Assembly: GCA_028293325.1 (NCBI GenBank)
Contig: JAQGPA010000066.1
Span: 1 to 33,308, forward strand
From: Pedosphaera sp.
Lineage (GTDB): Bacteria; Verrucomicrobiota; Verrucomicrobiia; Limisphaerales; Pedosphaeraceae
Direction of reading: 5' to 3'
DNA: 33,308 nucleotides
The notes beneath the pieces were generated by a model. The model did no database searches. It was not told the DNA's origin and worked only from the letters and a program-made list of their open reading frames with translations. How positions within the stretch are numbered: position 1 is the first letter of the stretch; every line of letters begins with the position of its first letter. Shown here one piece after another: positions 25,263-32,923 of the stretch. Position numbers and translations under genes: made by a program.

Positions 25263-26075
25263 ATGCCACGACCAAAACCGGCGATACTCGAAGTCTCCAA
25301 TTTGCGCATCCAACGCGATGACACCGTCATTCTCGACAACGTCCACTGGCGCGTCGAGCGCGGTCAGCACTGGGCCATTCTCGGCGCCAACGGCTCCGGC
25401 AAAACCTCGCTGCTCAGCGCCCTCACCGGTTATCTCATGCCCACTGATGGCGCCATTACTGTGCTCGGCCGCCGCTACGGTGAAACCGACTGGCGCGAAC
25501 TGCGCAAACAAATCGGCCTCGTCAGTTCCTCCATCCGGCAATTGATGGCCGATGCCGAGCCCGCTTTGGAAACCGTCATCAGCGGCAAGTATGCCATGAT
25601 CGATTTCTGGGGCCGCATCACCGCTGCCGACCGCGCGCGCGGCTTGCGTCTGCTCCGGCAAATCGAATGCGAACATCTCGCCGAACGTCCCTGGCTCGTG
25701 CTCTCCCAGGGCGAACGCCAGCGCGTGCTCATTGGCCGCGCCCTCATGGCCCGGCCCCGCTTGTTGATTCTCGATGAACCCTGCGCCGGTCTCGACCTCG
25801 CCGCCCGCGAGCACTTCCTCCAATTCCTCCAGCGCCTCGGTCGTCAACGCTCCGCGCCCACCCTTGTTCTCGTCACACATCACGTCGAGGAAATCATGCC
25901 GGTCTTCTCGCACGCCCTCATCTTGAAATCCGGCAAGGTGCTCGCCGCCGGCAGAAAACAGCCCATCCTCAACGCGCGATTTCTGGCCAGCGCCTTCGGC
26001 GCGCCGGTGCGCCTCGTCAAAAAATCCGGCCGCTGCCAGCTCACCGTCACGGGTCGCGTGCGCGGCGTTGTTTAG
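25263..26075 (+). CDS. ABC transporter ATP-binding protein, no permease nearby
   Basis: 270 residues, one ATPase domain. Walker A GANGSGKT (41-48), signature LSQGERQRV (148-156), Walker B LLILDEP (167-173), D-loop GLD, and H-loop in VTHHVEE are all present. At the expected Q-loop position the sequence reads IGLVSSSIRQLM, without the usual glutamine directly after the strand, as in the YlmA/ModF-like branch. No membrane permease or binding protein gene is adjacent, so the partner is unknown and it could be a soluble ABC protein. The product is basic and Arg-rich. Its stop overlaps the convergent neighbour's stop by 4 bp. Confidence 0.9.
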   Translation: MPRPKPAILEVSNLRIQRDDTVILDNVHWRVERGQHWAILGANGSGKTSLLSALTGYLMPTDGAITVLGRRYGETDWRELRKQIGLVSSSIRQLMADAEPALETVISGKYAMIDFWGRITAADRARGLRLLRQIECEHLAERPWLVLSQGERQRVLIGRALMARPRLLILDEPCAGLDLAAREHFLQFLQRLGRQRSAPTLVLVTHHVEEIMPVFSHALILKSGKVLAAGRKQPILNARFLASAFGAPVRLVKKSGRCQLTVTGRVRGVV

Positions 26076-27493
26076 ATTTTTGAGCATTCCAACTGCTCCT
26101 GATAACCGAACAGCCGGTTCTTTTTGATCATCTCCACGATCAACGGCGGCACCATCTTTTCCCAGGAACGGTCACCCGCCTGGATCCGCGCCAGCACATC
26201 GCGCGAGAAAATCGGCAGATACTCCACGTTATGCTTGGTAATCGATTCAATGCACTTGTTCTCCAGCAAATACGAGTACAACTGCCGTTGTTGCGGCGCC
26301 ACCTTCATGTTCTGGGCGGTGACGACTTCACCCGTCGCGGGATCGCGCCACGGGTAAACATAAAGTTTCACCTCGCTCTTGAACAGCCGCCCCAGCGATT
26401 CCAGCAACCCGCCTTCCAAATCCGTATAAAACTTCTCGTCAAAAATCTCCTTCAAGCTCGGCACGCCCAGCACAATGCCGGTCGGTTTGTGCGTGTAACG
26501 CGCGATGTACGCCACCAGCCGGTAATAACGCCCAAAGTTGGAAATCAACACCGTCTTCCCGAGTGCGCTGAGAATATCCACCCGCGCCAGGAAATCCTTG
26601 TGGTCAATCCCGCTTTCCGAAAGCAAATTGCGCAGCGTCATTTCCATGAGCACCGCCGGCTCCTCCCCTTTCATTTCCGGCTCCTGCAAAAATTGTTCCT
26701 GCGCCCGTTCCAACATGTCCAGCGTCGTGTTGATGATCGGACGAAAACTCCCGCGCTCCACCAGCACCGCCTTTTTATAAAGCACATCCGCCGGCTGCAC
26801 CACCTCACCCGCCGCCGTGAACATCGCCGCGTCCGTCAATCCCTGCTGCACCAGTTGCAAACTCATCAGCCGGTTGTCCACTCCGCGAAACGCCGGACCG
26901 GAGAACCGGATCATATCCACCTCGATCCGCTCGCGCGTCAATCCATCCATCAACGACCCAATCAACACCTCCGGCATCTCATGACTGTAAAACGCCCCGT
27001 GGATCAAATTCACCCCCATGATTCCCAGCGCTTCCTGTTCGCGCACATTCTCCGTATCCAACATGTGCACGTGAATGATGATCTCCGACGGCTCCTCGTA
27101 AAGTTCCGACTGAAACCGAATCCCCATCCACCCCTGCCCTTTTTCATGCCGCGTGAAACTGTGCGTTGCCACCGTGTCCGCAAAAACAAAGAACGTGCAC
27201 TTCGCGCCACGCGCCGCATTCAACCGCTCCAGCAACAAATTAAATTCATAATCCAGCATCGATGCCAACCGCTGCTGGCTCACGTAACGCTGGCTCGGAC
27301 CGTAAATCGCGTCGCTCACCCCCATGTCATACGCCGAGATGGTTTTGGCCACCGTCCCCGCCGCCCCGCCAACATGAAAAAACCAGCGCGCCACTTCCTG
27401 CCCCGCGCCGATTTCCGCAAACGTGCCATACTTCTTGGCGTCCATGTTGATTCGGAGCGCCTTCTGATTCGTATCCAATTTTTCGTTATTCAT
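26072..27493 (-). CDS. conserved protein of unknown function, NADP/RNA-like size (473 aa)
   Basis: 473 residues with no signal peptide or membrane segment, so probably cytoplasmic. It opens with RINMDAKKYGTFAEIGAGQE, then VARWFFHVGGAAGTVAKTIS and AYDMGVSDAIYG, continuing with a FFVFADTVATHSF segment and LGIMGVNLIHGAF. I recall homologous proteins in cyanobacteria and Bacteroidetes under inconsistent transferred labels (TonB receptor, nucleotide adenylyltransferase), none of which fits: there is no beta-barrel or nucleotidyltransferase motif. The family is therefore best called conserved and uncharacterised. It is complete, starts at ATG 27493 beside the right repeat cluster, and is convergent with the ABC ATPase gene. 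Confidence 0.8.
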   Translation of the reverse strand: MNNEKLDTNQKALRINMDAKKYGTFAEIGAGQEVARWFFHVGGAAGTVAKTISAYDMGVSDAIYGPSQRYVSQQRLASMLDYEFNLLLERLNAARGAKCTFFVFADTVATHSFTRHEKGQGWMGIRFQSELYEEPSEIIIHVHMLDTENVREQEALGIMGVNLIHGAFYSHEMPEVLIGSLMDGLTRERIEVDMIRFSGPAFRGVDNRLMSLQLVQQGLTDAAMFTAAGEVVQPADVLYKKAVLVERGSFRPIINTTLDMLERAQEQFLQEPEMKGEEPAVLMEMTLRNLLSESGIDHKDFLARVDILSALGKTVLISNFGRYYRLVAYIARYTHKPTGIVLGVPSLKEIFDEKFYTDLEGGLLESLGRLFKSEVKLYVYPWRDPATGEVVTAQNMKVAPQQRQLYSYLLENKCIESITKHNVEYLPIFSRDVLARIQAGDRSWEKMVPPLIVEMIKKNRLFGYQEQLECSKI

Positions 27494-27649
27494 AGCCGCA
27501 ACACCGTTCTAGCAACATCGTACTAATATCCATTCTGACAATCCCGCCGCCAAATGAAACACAAAACCCAAATCCCGCCAACCCCGAACACCGCCACCCC
27601 ACGTTTCCGCCGCCCACTCCCTCCATGACCCGTCCGGAAGCCTCCCTTG

Positions 27650-27861
27650 GTGACCAGTCCGGAAGGACCCGCGCAACCGGAACGGTTGCCAGATAGTAGC
27701 CGGAGGTTGAGCGCCGAGCGATACCTCCGGAAACCAAAATGAATACTCACCACCCCCGAATGGGGGTGGCAGAACCTTGACTGCCTTGTCCAAGTTTGTC
27801 CCATAAAAAAACATCTTGGTATTACCTTAACTACCTTGGTTGATCTTGGTATTACCTTGAC
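27650..27861 (-). repeat. multi-hairpin repeat unit, copy 1
   Basis: Landmarks on the plus strand are GGAAGGACCCGCGCAA, hairpin GCAACCG-GAA-CGGTTGC (27673-27689), AGTAGCC, hairpin CCGGAGGT/ACCTCCGG (27700-27707 and 27723-27730), hairpin CCACCCCC-GAAT-GGGGGTGG, GGCAGAACCTT, then the CATCTTGGTATTACC module (27801-27861). Copy 2 has the same order at 28042-28261. Confidence 0.8.
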
Positions 27862-28041
27862 TGGCCTTGTTGCCCCTTGTGACCCGCCCACCCGCGCCTT
27901 CGCTTCCCCAGCCCCGGACGGGGCGACAGATTTTAGCCCATGACGCCAGTCGTGGGATCCACGCCAAACCATCCCAAGCCCCGGAGGGGCGACACAGCGA
28001 TTTGGCAACCTCTTCATATACGTATGATTCCAATCCCCATG

Positions 28042-28261
28042 GTGCCCCGTTCGGAAGGACCCGCGCAATCTGAAGGATTGCCAGACAGTAGCCGGAGGTT
28101 AAGCGCAGCGACACCTCCGGAAAACATCCAATACATCCACCACCCCGGAGCGGGCGGCAGAACCTTTTGTTTTGTGTCTTCATATTGGCTGTCCGCTAGG
28201 ACCATAAAAAACATCTTGGTATTACCTTAACTACCTTGGTTGATCTTGGTATTACCTTGAC
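28042..28261 (-). repeat. multi-hairpin repeat unit, copy 2 (with AAGGTAATACC module copy B)
   Basis: It has the same layout as copy 1, with hairpins GCAATCT-GAA-GGATTGC (28065-28081) and CCGGAGGT/ACCTCCGG (28092-28099 and 28113-28120), a changed GGAGCGGG hairpin, GGCAGAACCTT, then GGCTGTCCGCTAGGACCAT and the CATCTTGGTATTACC module to 28261. The hairpin stems are kept while their bases differ. Confidence 0.8.
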
Positions 28262-28587
28262 CAACCTTGTTGCTCCGCCGACTCCCCAGCGCTGAAGGCG
28301 CGCAACAAGACAGCCTGGGGCATCGCCCCAGGAACAGCCCACCACATCCCACCCATCACTTCCGCGCTCCGCGTGGCGAGCCCCGCGAGCATCTCCGGTA
28401 ACCCCGAACGCAAAACCCCGATCATTCTGTTTTGTTTTCATAATGGCCGTGCGCAAGCACCATAAAAAAATTTAGGCTCAAATTACCTCAAATTACCTTG
28501 ACCAGCCTCAAGGCCACCGTGGCCGAGCCTCAAGTTACCTTGTATTACCTTGTTGTTCATAATGACTCATGTGGAAGCACCTCCAGT

Positions 28588-29064
28588 CCCCGCACAGGGC
28601 TGAAAGCCCGCCATGAGATAGCCTGGGCTGAAGCGAGCATTGGTGCGCGCAGGCCCAGGTAAACCCCGCAACCCTCCAAGCGCTGTAAGCGCGACACAAC
28701 CTCGGCCCACCCCGAACCCTGAATTCGGAACATCTTGTTTTGTTTTCATCTAGGTTGTCCGCTCAGACAAAAATTAATTCTTAATTTTCCTTAATTTACC
28801 TTGACCACCCTTAAGGCCGCCAGGCGTCCACCGTGCTTCACCGACCGCGCTCGCTAGTCCGCCATCCTTTCCGTCCTTGTGGTCCTTTTCGTCCCTGTCC
28901 GTCCGTGCCTGTCCCCAATCCACTCCCAATCCTGTAAATCCTGTCAAAATTCCCCTTTCGGAAAATTCCGCATTCCGAACTTCTTCATCGTTCATCTTGG
29001 CCATTCAACCACAAACGCAAAACCTTGGATGTCGCTCGTGTCGCTCGTGTCGCTCAGCTTTTTC
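28588..29064 (-). repeat. long inverted repeat, right arm
   Basis: About 477 bp, the reverse complement of 1808-2334, with a few substitutions and without the 51-bp segment at 1905-1955. Ends correspond to GCGGG near 28588 and GAAAAAGCTGAGCG near 29064 on the minus strand. The flanking sequence differs, so the boundaries are real. There is no internal gene. Confidence 0.85.
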
Positions 29065-29160
29065 ACCGCAAACCACAACCATCCCCCGTGTTTAAGCCGT
29101 CTCTGAGCGTTTTCGTCGCCTGTGTATTAAAATCTCCTCCGAAACTCCGGGTTCGGAGTT

Positions 29161-29180
29161 CAATCCCGCACGCGGGATTG
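29161..29180. repeat. GC-rich perfect palindrome
   Basis: Nine-bp arms CAATCCCGC and GCGGGATTG around a 2-nt centre (AC). On the plus strand it is followed by TCCCTCCTGAGCCCCGG and a second small hairpin ending GCGACAC. It belongs to the recurrent hairpin series of this cluster. Confidence 0.6.
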
Positions 29181-29344
29181 TCCCTCCTGAGCCCCGGCAG
29201 CGGGCGACACAATCATTGACACAAACCCACGAGTCGGAAAATCCCGGCCCCGAGGCCTGACCACCTCTTTTGCCTTCATATTGGCCGTGCGCAAGCACCC
29301 CCACCTCATTCATCAATCAACCTGATGCGCGAAAGATCAACGTC

Positions 29345-29458
29345 TTAAACATCGAACGCATAATGCTGTATCGCATTGGTCGCGCCTTCGAGGGTAATGA
29401 TGTAGGGAATGGAAGTATCGCGGTTGGTCAGGATGTTCAGGGTCTGGTAAAGATCCAT
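29345..29458 (-). pseudogene. 37-codon 3' remnant beside a MITE-like element
   Basis: The minus strand reads MDLYQTLNILTNRDTSIPYI, then ITLEGATNAIQHYAFDV, stop at 29345. The composition is protein-like and not part of the surrounding repeats. The frame's upstream side runs within about 10 bp into the end of the element at 29469, so the element, or the event that placed it, may have cut the gene. I do not recognise the parent family. Confidence 0.4.
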
Positions 29459-29468
29459 GCCTCGAAAA

Positions 29469-29651
29469 TTAGAGCATTGACAGAAATGATGTAGCGCAGC
29501 GGAGCGAGGATTTTTGACTTTGGGCGAGGCTTTGGCGAGGGAGCATGCCCAAGCTGGCCTGTGACCGAGCCGAAACGAAGCCAAAAGTCAAAAAGACCGC
29601 TGCCCTCACTAACTTTTCCGCCGCGCTACAGCTTTTATGGAACTGCTCTAA
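29469..29651. mobile_element. MITE-like element with terminal inverted repeats
   Basis: 183 bp bounded by TTAGAGCA and its complement TGCTCTAA. Inside, TGTAGCGCAGCGG at 29490 mirrors CCGCCGCGCTACA at 29618-29630 with one mismatch, and TTTTTGACTTT mirrors AAAGTCAAAAA. The whole could fold into a long cruciform. There is no ORF of its own and no intact transposase in the window, so it would need a transposase in trans. A target-site duplication is not obvious. Confidence 0.6.
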
Positions 29652-29783
29652 CGCCTCCCTGCCCCGCCCTCGTCGTCAATTTCAAACCTTGAACAACTCG
29701 GAACGCTGAACTCTGAACAATTCCTTTCATTGCCCACTTGTCGAATCCGCGAAATTCATGTTTTATTTCCGCACCCGCACTTG

Positions 29784-29789
29784 TATAAA
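29784..29789 (+). promoter_or_regulatory. candidate -10 box implying a near-leaderless lipoprotein mRNA
   Basis: TATAAA at 29784-29789 sits 6 nt before ATG 29796, so transcription would start at about the start codon. A weak TTTTAT lies 17 bp upstream in the -35 position. No Shine-Dalgarno sequence exists in the short gap. Confidence 0.35.
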
Positions 29790-29795
29790 TACTCC

Positions 29796-30302
29796 ATGAG
29801 GACACCGCGAAATTTGCCCCTGCTTCTTGGATTCGTTTGTATTCTTCCAATGCTGCTGTCCGGGTGCGTATCCAAGCAGCACAGGCTATGGGAACAGCAA
29901 CAGACATTTTTCGAAGAAGACACCAAACTATTTCATGCCTATTTGTCAGCCGATGAGAATCAAGTCAGGCCGATTTTGGAGCAGAAAATACAGTTGCTTG
30001 AAAAAGATACGTCGTTGTCGCGAGATGGTTGGGCGCAGCGCATTTCCTGGGAATACTCGCATCTGTATGTGCTTGAAAAAAGGACCGGAAACCAGGACAG
30101 CGCTGAAGCAAACCTTGTCAAGGCACGTTATTGGTTTCTTCGAGCTTGTGAACTAAGTGACATGCCGGCTCAACAGAAAATGGATGAATTCAAGCGTGCC
30201 GATGCTAACTTCATCTTTGCAATGGTGGATAAAATGGATAAAGCACTCACTGACGGAAAAGGCCCGAAGTATCTTCAGAACCTTAACGGAGCCAAACCAT
30301 AG
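29796..30302 (+). CDS. lipoprotein of unknown function
   Basis: 168 residues from the ATG at 29796, the start that gives a clean signal (PLLLGFVCILPMLLSGC) with a lipobox LLSGC, lipidated Cys24. The mature part is helical and charged (WEQQQTFFEEDTKLFHAYLS, IQLLEKDTSLSRDGWAQRIS, NLVKARYWFLRACEL, KMDEFKRADANFIFAMVDKM) and resembles TPR-like helical repeats, but I see no named family. It should be anchored to the periplasmic face of a membrane. It stands alone after the repeat cluster; the upstream in-frame TTG at 29730 would put unrelated sequence before the signal. Confidence 0.8.
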   Translation: MRTPRNLPLLLGFVCILPMLLSGCVSKQHRLWEQQQTFFEEDTKLFHAYLSADENQVRPILEQKIQLLEKDTSLSRDGWAQRISWEYSHLYVLEKRTGNQDSAEANLVKARYWFLRACELSDMPAQQKMDEFKRADANFIFAMVDKMDKALTDGKGPKYLQNLNGAKP

Positions 30303-30419
30303 TTTTGCGGACCTCGAAAGGCTTCCGTATATTCGCATCTTGATTACCTGAGCTCGCGACGCTCCACCTCCTGCGATTGCCCCCTTGTCCTTTTCCCCCA
30401 ATCAGTGTTCACTATCTGC

Positions 30420-31472
30420 ATGCAGGCCGCCCAACTCATCGCTCACGGCGCTCCCGGGAAATTCGAACTGCGCGACCTCCCCGCGCCCAAGCCCGCTCCC
30501 GACGAAGTCATCGTCCAGGTCCAATCCTGCGGCTTGAATCATCTCGACCTCTGGCTCGAATCCGGCAGCCTCCCCATTCATGTCCAACTCCCGCGCACGC
30601 CCGGCGGCGAAATCGCCGGGCGCATCGTCGAACTCGGCGCCGCCGTCACCAACTGGCACACCGGCGATGAAGTCGCCATCCAATCAAATATTTTCTGCGG
30701 CGAATGCGAGTTCTGCCGTCGCGGTGAGGAATCCCTCTGCCTGCGCGGCCAACTCCTCGGCATCCAGCGCGATGGCGGTTTTGCCGAACTTGTCGGCGTC
30801 CCCGCTCGCACGCTCGTGCGCCTGCCCGAGGGTGTTGACTTTGACACCGCCGCCGCGCTCACCTTGGCCGGCAGCACCGCCATGCACATGCTCACCAACC
30901 GCACCCAGGTCAGCGCCGGCGAGTGGGTGCTCGCCATTGCCGGGGCCAGCGGCGTCGGCTCCGCCGCCATTCAAATCGCCAAACAACTCGGCGCCCGCGT
31001 CATCAGCACCGGTTCCACCGACGCCAAACGCCAGCTCGCCGGCAGTCTCGGCGCGGAATTTGTCATCGACTCCAACGACCCCGCCTGGCCCGCCGAAGTC
31101 CGCCGCCTCACCGGCAAACGCGGCGTCGATCTCGTCGTTGAGCACGTCGGCGGCGACGTCTTGCTCAAAGCCTTCGAGTGTCTCGCGCGCGGTGGTGCCA
31201 TCGTGACCTGCGGCGCCACCGCCGGACGCGAAGTCAGCCTCAATCTCTGGCCTTTCTTCGTGAAGCAACAGCGGCTCATCGGCAGCTACGGCCGCAACCG
31301 CGCCGACATCCAGGCCACCCTCGAATGGGCCGCCGCCGGCAAACTCAAGCCCGTCATCGATAGCATCTACCCCCTCGCCGAAACCGCCCAGGCCTTCGCC
31401 CACCTCCGCTCCCGCACCGCCCTCGGCAAGGTCCTCATCGAACCCTACGAACCCGTCTCCGAATCCGATTAA
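30420..31472 (+). CDS. zinc-binding alcohol dehydrogenase-like MDR oxidoreductase
   Basis: 350 residues from the ATG at 30420; a GTG at 30405 is the alternative. Medium-chain dehydrogenase/reductase with GroES-like N-domain and Rossmann NAD(P)-binding domain. It shows SCGLNHLD, HxPGGEIAG-type text (PRTPGGEIAGRIVELGAAV), the structural zinc cysteines Cys93, Cys96, Cys99 and Cys107 in CGECEFCRRGEESLC, the cofactor-binding GASGVGSAAIQIAKQLGARV, and LGKVLIEP at the end. It resembles zinc-binding dehydrogenases and quinone oxidoreductases. The substrate cannot be read. A perfect 12-bp inverted repeat lies 74 nt after the stop. Confidence 0.92.
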   Translation: MQAAQLIAHGAPGKFELRDLPAPKPAPDEVIVQVQSCGLNHLDLWLESGSLPIHVQLPRTPGGEIAGRIVELGAAVTNWHTGDEVAIQSNIFCGECEFCRRGEESLCLRGQLLGIQRDGGFAELVGVPARTLVRLPEGVDFDTAAALTLAGSTAMHMLTNRTQVSAGEWVLAIAGASGVGSAAIQIAKQLGARVISTGSTDAKRQLAGSLGAEFVIDSNDPAWPAEVRRLTGKRGVDLVVEHVGGDVLLKAFECLARGGAIVTCGATAGREVSLNLWPFFVKQQRLIGSYGRNRADIQATLEWAAAGKLKPVIDSIYPLAETAQAFAHLRSRTALGKVLIEPYEPVSESD

Positions 31473-31545
31473 ATTTTTCACCTTGATCCGGTCGGGCTTG
31501 CGATGTGAAACAAGTCTGTTTTCATCACCGTCCCGACCATCAGCC

Positions 31546-31575
31546 AATAACAGGATTTGATCCAATCCTGTTATT
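31546..31575. terminator. perfect 12-bp inverted repeat between the MDR gene and parD
   Basis: AATAACAGGATT and AATCCTGTTATT flank a 6-nt loop (TGATCC). The arms are AT-rich at the base with T-rich text after the second arm (TTATT), so it may terminate the MDR transcript. It also lies 45 nt upstream of the parD start, where a ParD-bound operator would be expected; ParD autoregulation at palindromes is known for the family. Confidence 0.5.
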
Positions 31576-31619
31576 AGTGGTAGGTTGGGCGCAGTGATGG
31601 ATTTTATGGAGTTTTGCCT

Positions 31620-31895
31620 ATGAACGTGTCGTTGACGCCGGAACTGGAAACCTTTGTGAAGCAGGAAGTGAACAGCGGCCTCTACCAGACCGCGAGCGAA
31701 GTCATCCGTGCTGGTTTGCGCCGCCTTAAAGTGGAACAGGAAGGGCGCTTGCTGCACTCACCAGCCACGCTTGCAGAACTGGAAACTCAATTGCTCCAAT
31801 CCCTTGAATCGCTGGACGCCGGCAAAGACGTGAGCGGCAAAGCTGCTTTCCGCCAGCTTCGCAAGCGCATCAAGGAGGCTCGTGCCGGAGCCTAA
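31620..31895 (+). CDS. parD: ParD-family antitoxin
   Basis: 91 residues from the ATG at 31620, chosen over an upstream TTG because GGAG sits 8 nt before it. The N-terminal ribbon-helix-helix is plain: MNVSLTPELETFVKQEVNSG, LYQTASEVIRAGLRRLKVEQ. The C-terminal acidic/helical part should wrap the toxin. ParD neutralises ParE, which poisons DNA gyrase, and represses its own operon. Here the ParE gene is reduced to a stub of about ten codons (31882 on), so this is an orphan antitoxin. It may still bind the 12-bp palindrome upstream or a ParE from another locus. Confidence 0.9.
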   Translation: MNVSLTPELETFVKQEVNSGLYQTASEVIRAGLRRLKVEQEGRLLHSPATLAELETQLLQSLESLDAGKDVSGKAAFRQLRKRIKEARAGA

Positions 31896-31911
31896 GTTGC
31901 TCCTCGCCCCT
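31882..31911 (+). pseudogene. 5' stub of a ParE toxin gene
   Basis: GTG 31882, preceded by AAGGAGG, begins a frame overlapping the parD 3' end, as ParE frames normally do. It reads PEPKLLLAP, the type of start seen in ParE/RelE-like toxins, and then becomes unrelated sequence to a stop at 31954. The change falls at about 31910, exactly where the convergent secreted-protein gene ends. The toxin was probably replaced or deleted at that junction. Confidence 0.4.
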
Positions 31912-32923
31912 ATTTGGTTTTGTTTCCTAACAGTCTGGTCACCTCTGACGAAATAATGGGGGACACAAACCGGACAACGCCATTGCTGCTCCCAAAATCG
32001 GCAACGGCTTCCAATTCGGCAAAAGGCGTCGCAAATTTACAGGGCACATCGTTTGTTGGCACTTCTCCAAATACACCCTCGCCGTAATAGGGCGTAATTT
32101 TGGTGATGGTGAGTTTCTTAACACTCGCTAATTTTTTGAGTTTTGAAAAATAATCCTCTTCCTCCACGTTTGGCGGCACGATTATTTTGTGCGCTTTGAT
32201 GCACTGGATGATTTCCTGCGGGCTGGCGATCGGCTGGCTTATGTAATGTTCAACCTTTGACCAGCGAAGCGAAAAGGATCGGATTTGTCCATGACTGCCC
32301 AATTCAATCGAAAAACCTTCCGCTCCCTCACCTTCGTCATTGAAGGAGAAAAAAGCAATTCCGTCGAGTTGGCGCGCCAAAAAGACGCCTCGGCCGCAAG
32401 CATTGGTCGCATGGCCGTTTTGATCGGCATCACACCAATGCGTATAGATTTTTTTCTGGACCAACTTCGCGGGATCAAGTCCTAGTTGCGCCGCATATTT
32501 CCAAGCCTGTTTAACAATCGTTTCATCGGTGGGAATATCTTTTTCCGAACCCATGGCATAATTTGGCATCGAATAATATATATTTGCATCACCGGGGATG
32601 ATGCCAAATATACTCGGAATCGGACCCGGATAATGAGGGCCTTTATCTTCCCAAATATAAAAATTATTTGTAGAAGGCGGCGGAAAGCCTTTGCTCTGAA
32701 GCGAGCCGAGAACGATGGCATTGGAAATGACCGTTGGCGAAAAAACGTGCGGCAGCGCCCTTTGGTAAACCCAAAAACTTGTCGGCAAATGATTGGTTGG
32801 AGCCTGCCAGACGATGGTGGCGTTGATGAACACCTGTGCTGAAAGCTCTTCCAAGGTGGGCGGAGCGGCTGGCGCAGAAGAAGCCGTCACCAAAATCATC
32901 GCGAGCATGGCAAAATATTTCAT
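31910..32923 (-). CDS. secreted hypothetical protein
   Basis: 337 residues with a signal peptide (MKYFAMLAMILVTASSAPAA). The mature protein contains an INATIVWQAPTNHLPTSFWV segment, IWEDKGPHYPG, KKIYTHWCDADQNGH, RGVFLARQLDGIAFFSF and a regular C-terminal domain ending in VRFVSPIISSEVTRLLGN. I recognise no family. Composition is less GC-rich and more Lys/Asn-rich than its neighbours, which would fit recent arrival, although this is by eye only. It ends directly against the ParE stub. No good Shine-Dalgarno sequence precedes the ATG at 32923. Confidence 0.75.
   Translation of the reverse strand: MKYFAMLAMILVTASSAPAAPPTLEELSAQVFINATIVWQAPTNHLPTSFWVYQRALPHVFSPTVISNAIVLGSLQSKGFPPPSTNNFYIWEDKGPHYPGPIPSIFGIIPGDANIYYSMPNYAMGSEKDIPTDETIVKQAWKYAAQLGLDPAKLVQKKIYTHWCDADQNGHATNACGRGVFLARQLDGIAFFSFNDEGEGAEGFSIELGSHGQIRSFSLRWSKVEHYISQPIASPQEIIQCIKAHKIIVPPNVEEEDYFSKLKKLASVKKLTITKITPYYGEGVFGEVPTNDVPCKFATPFAELEAVADFGSSNGVVRFVSPIISSEVTRLLGNKTK

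Larger units (their letters stand above)
27494..29795. other. gene-free repeat cluster (right)
   Basis: About 2.3 kb without a convincing gene. Order: two copies of a multi-hairpin unit (27650-27861 and 28042-28261), a degenerate copy around 28440-28556, the inverted-repeat right arm (28588-29064), a GC palindrome (29161-29180), a 37-codon gene remnant (29345-29458) and a MITE-like element (29469-29651). Short hairpins, often followed by GCGACA, recur through 27.7-29.2 kb. Open frames here are translations of repeats and have no gene-like conservation or start signals. Confidence 0.8.

Noticed and set aside
25089..26087. 332-codon open frame on the minus strand
   Set aside because: Antisense to the ABC ATPase, which has all Walker and signature motifs.
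26231..27526. 431-codon open frame on the plus strand
   Set aside because: Antisense to the complete 473-residue gene; it is low-complexity Arg/His-rich and shows no family motif.
27509..28183. overlapping open frames of 100-181 codons
   Set aside because: Translations of the multi-hairpin repeat units in several frames; the conserved signal is nucleotide structure, not protein.
30684..31757. 357-codon open frame on the minus strand
   Set aside because: Antisense shadow of the MDR oxidoreductase; Gly/Ala/Asp-rich with no motif.
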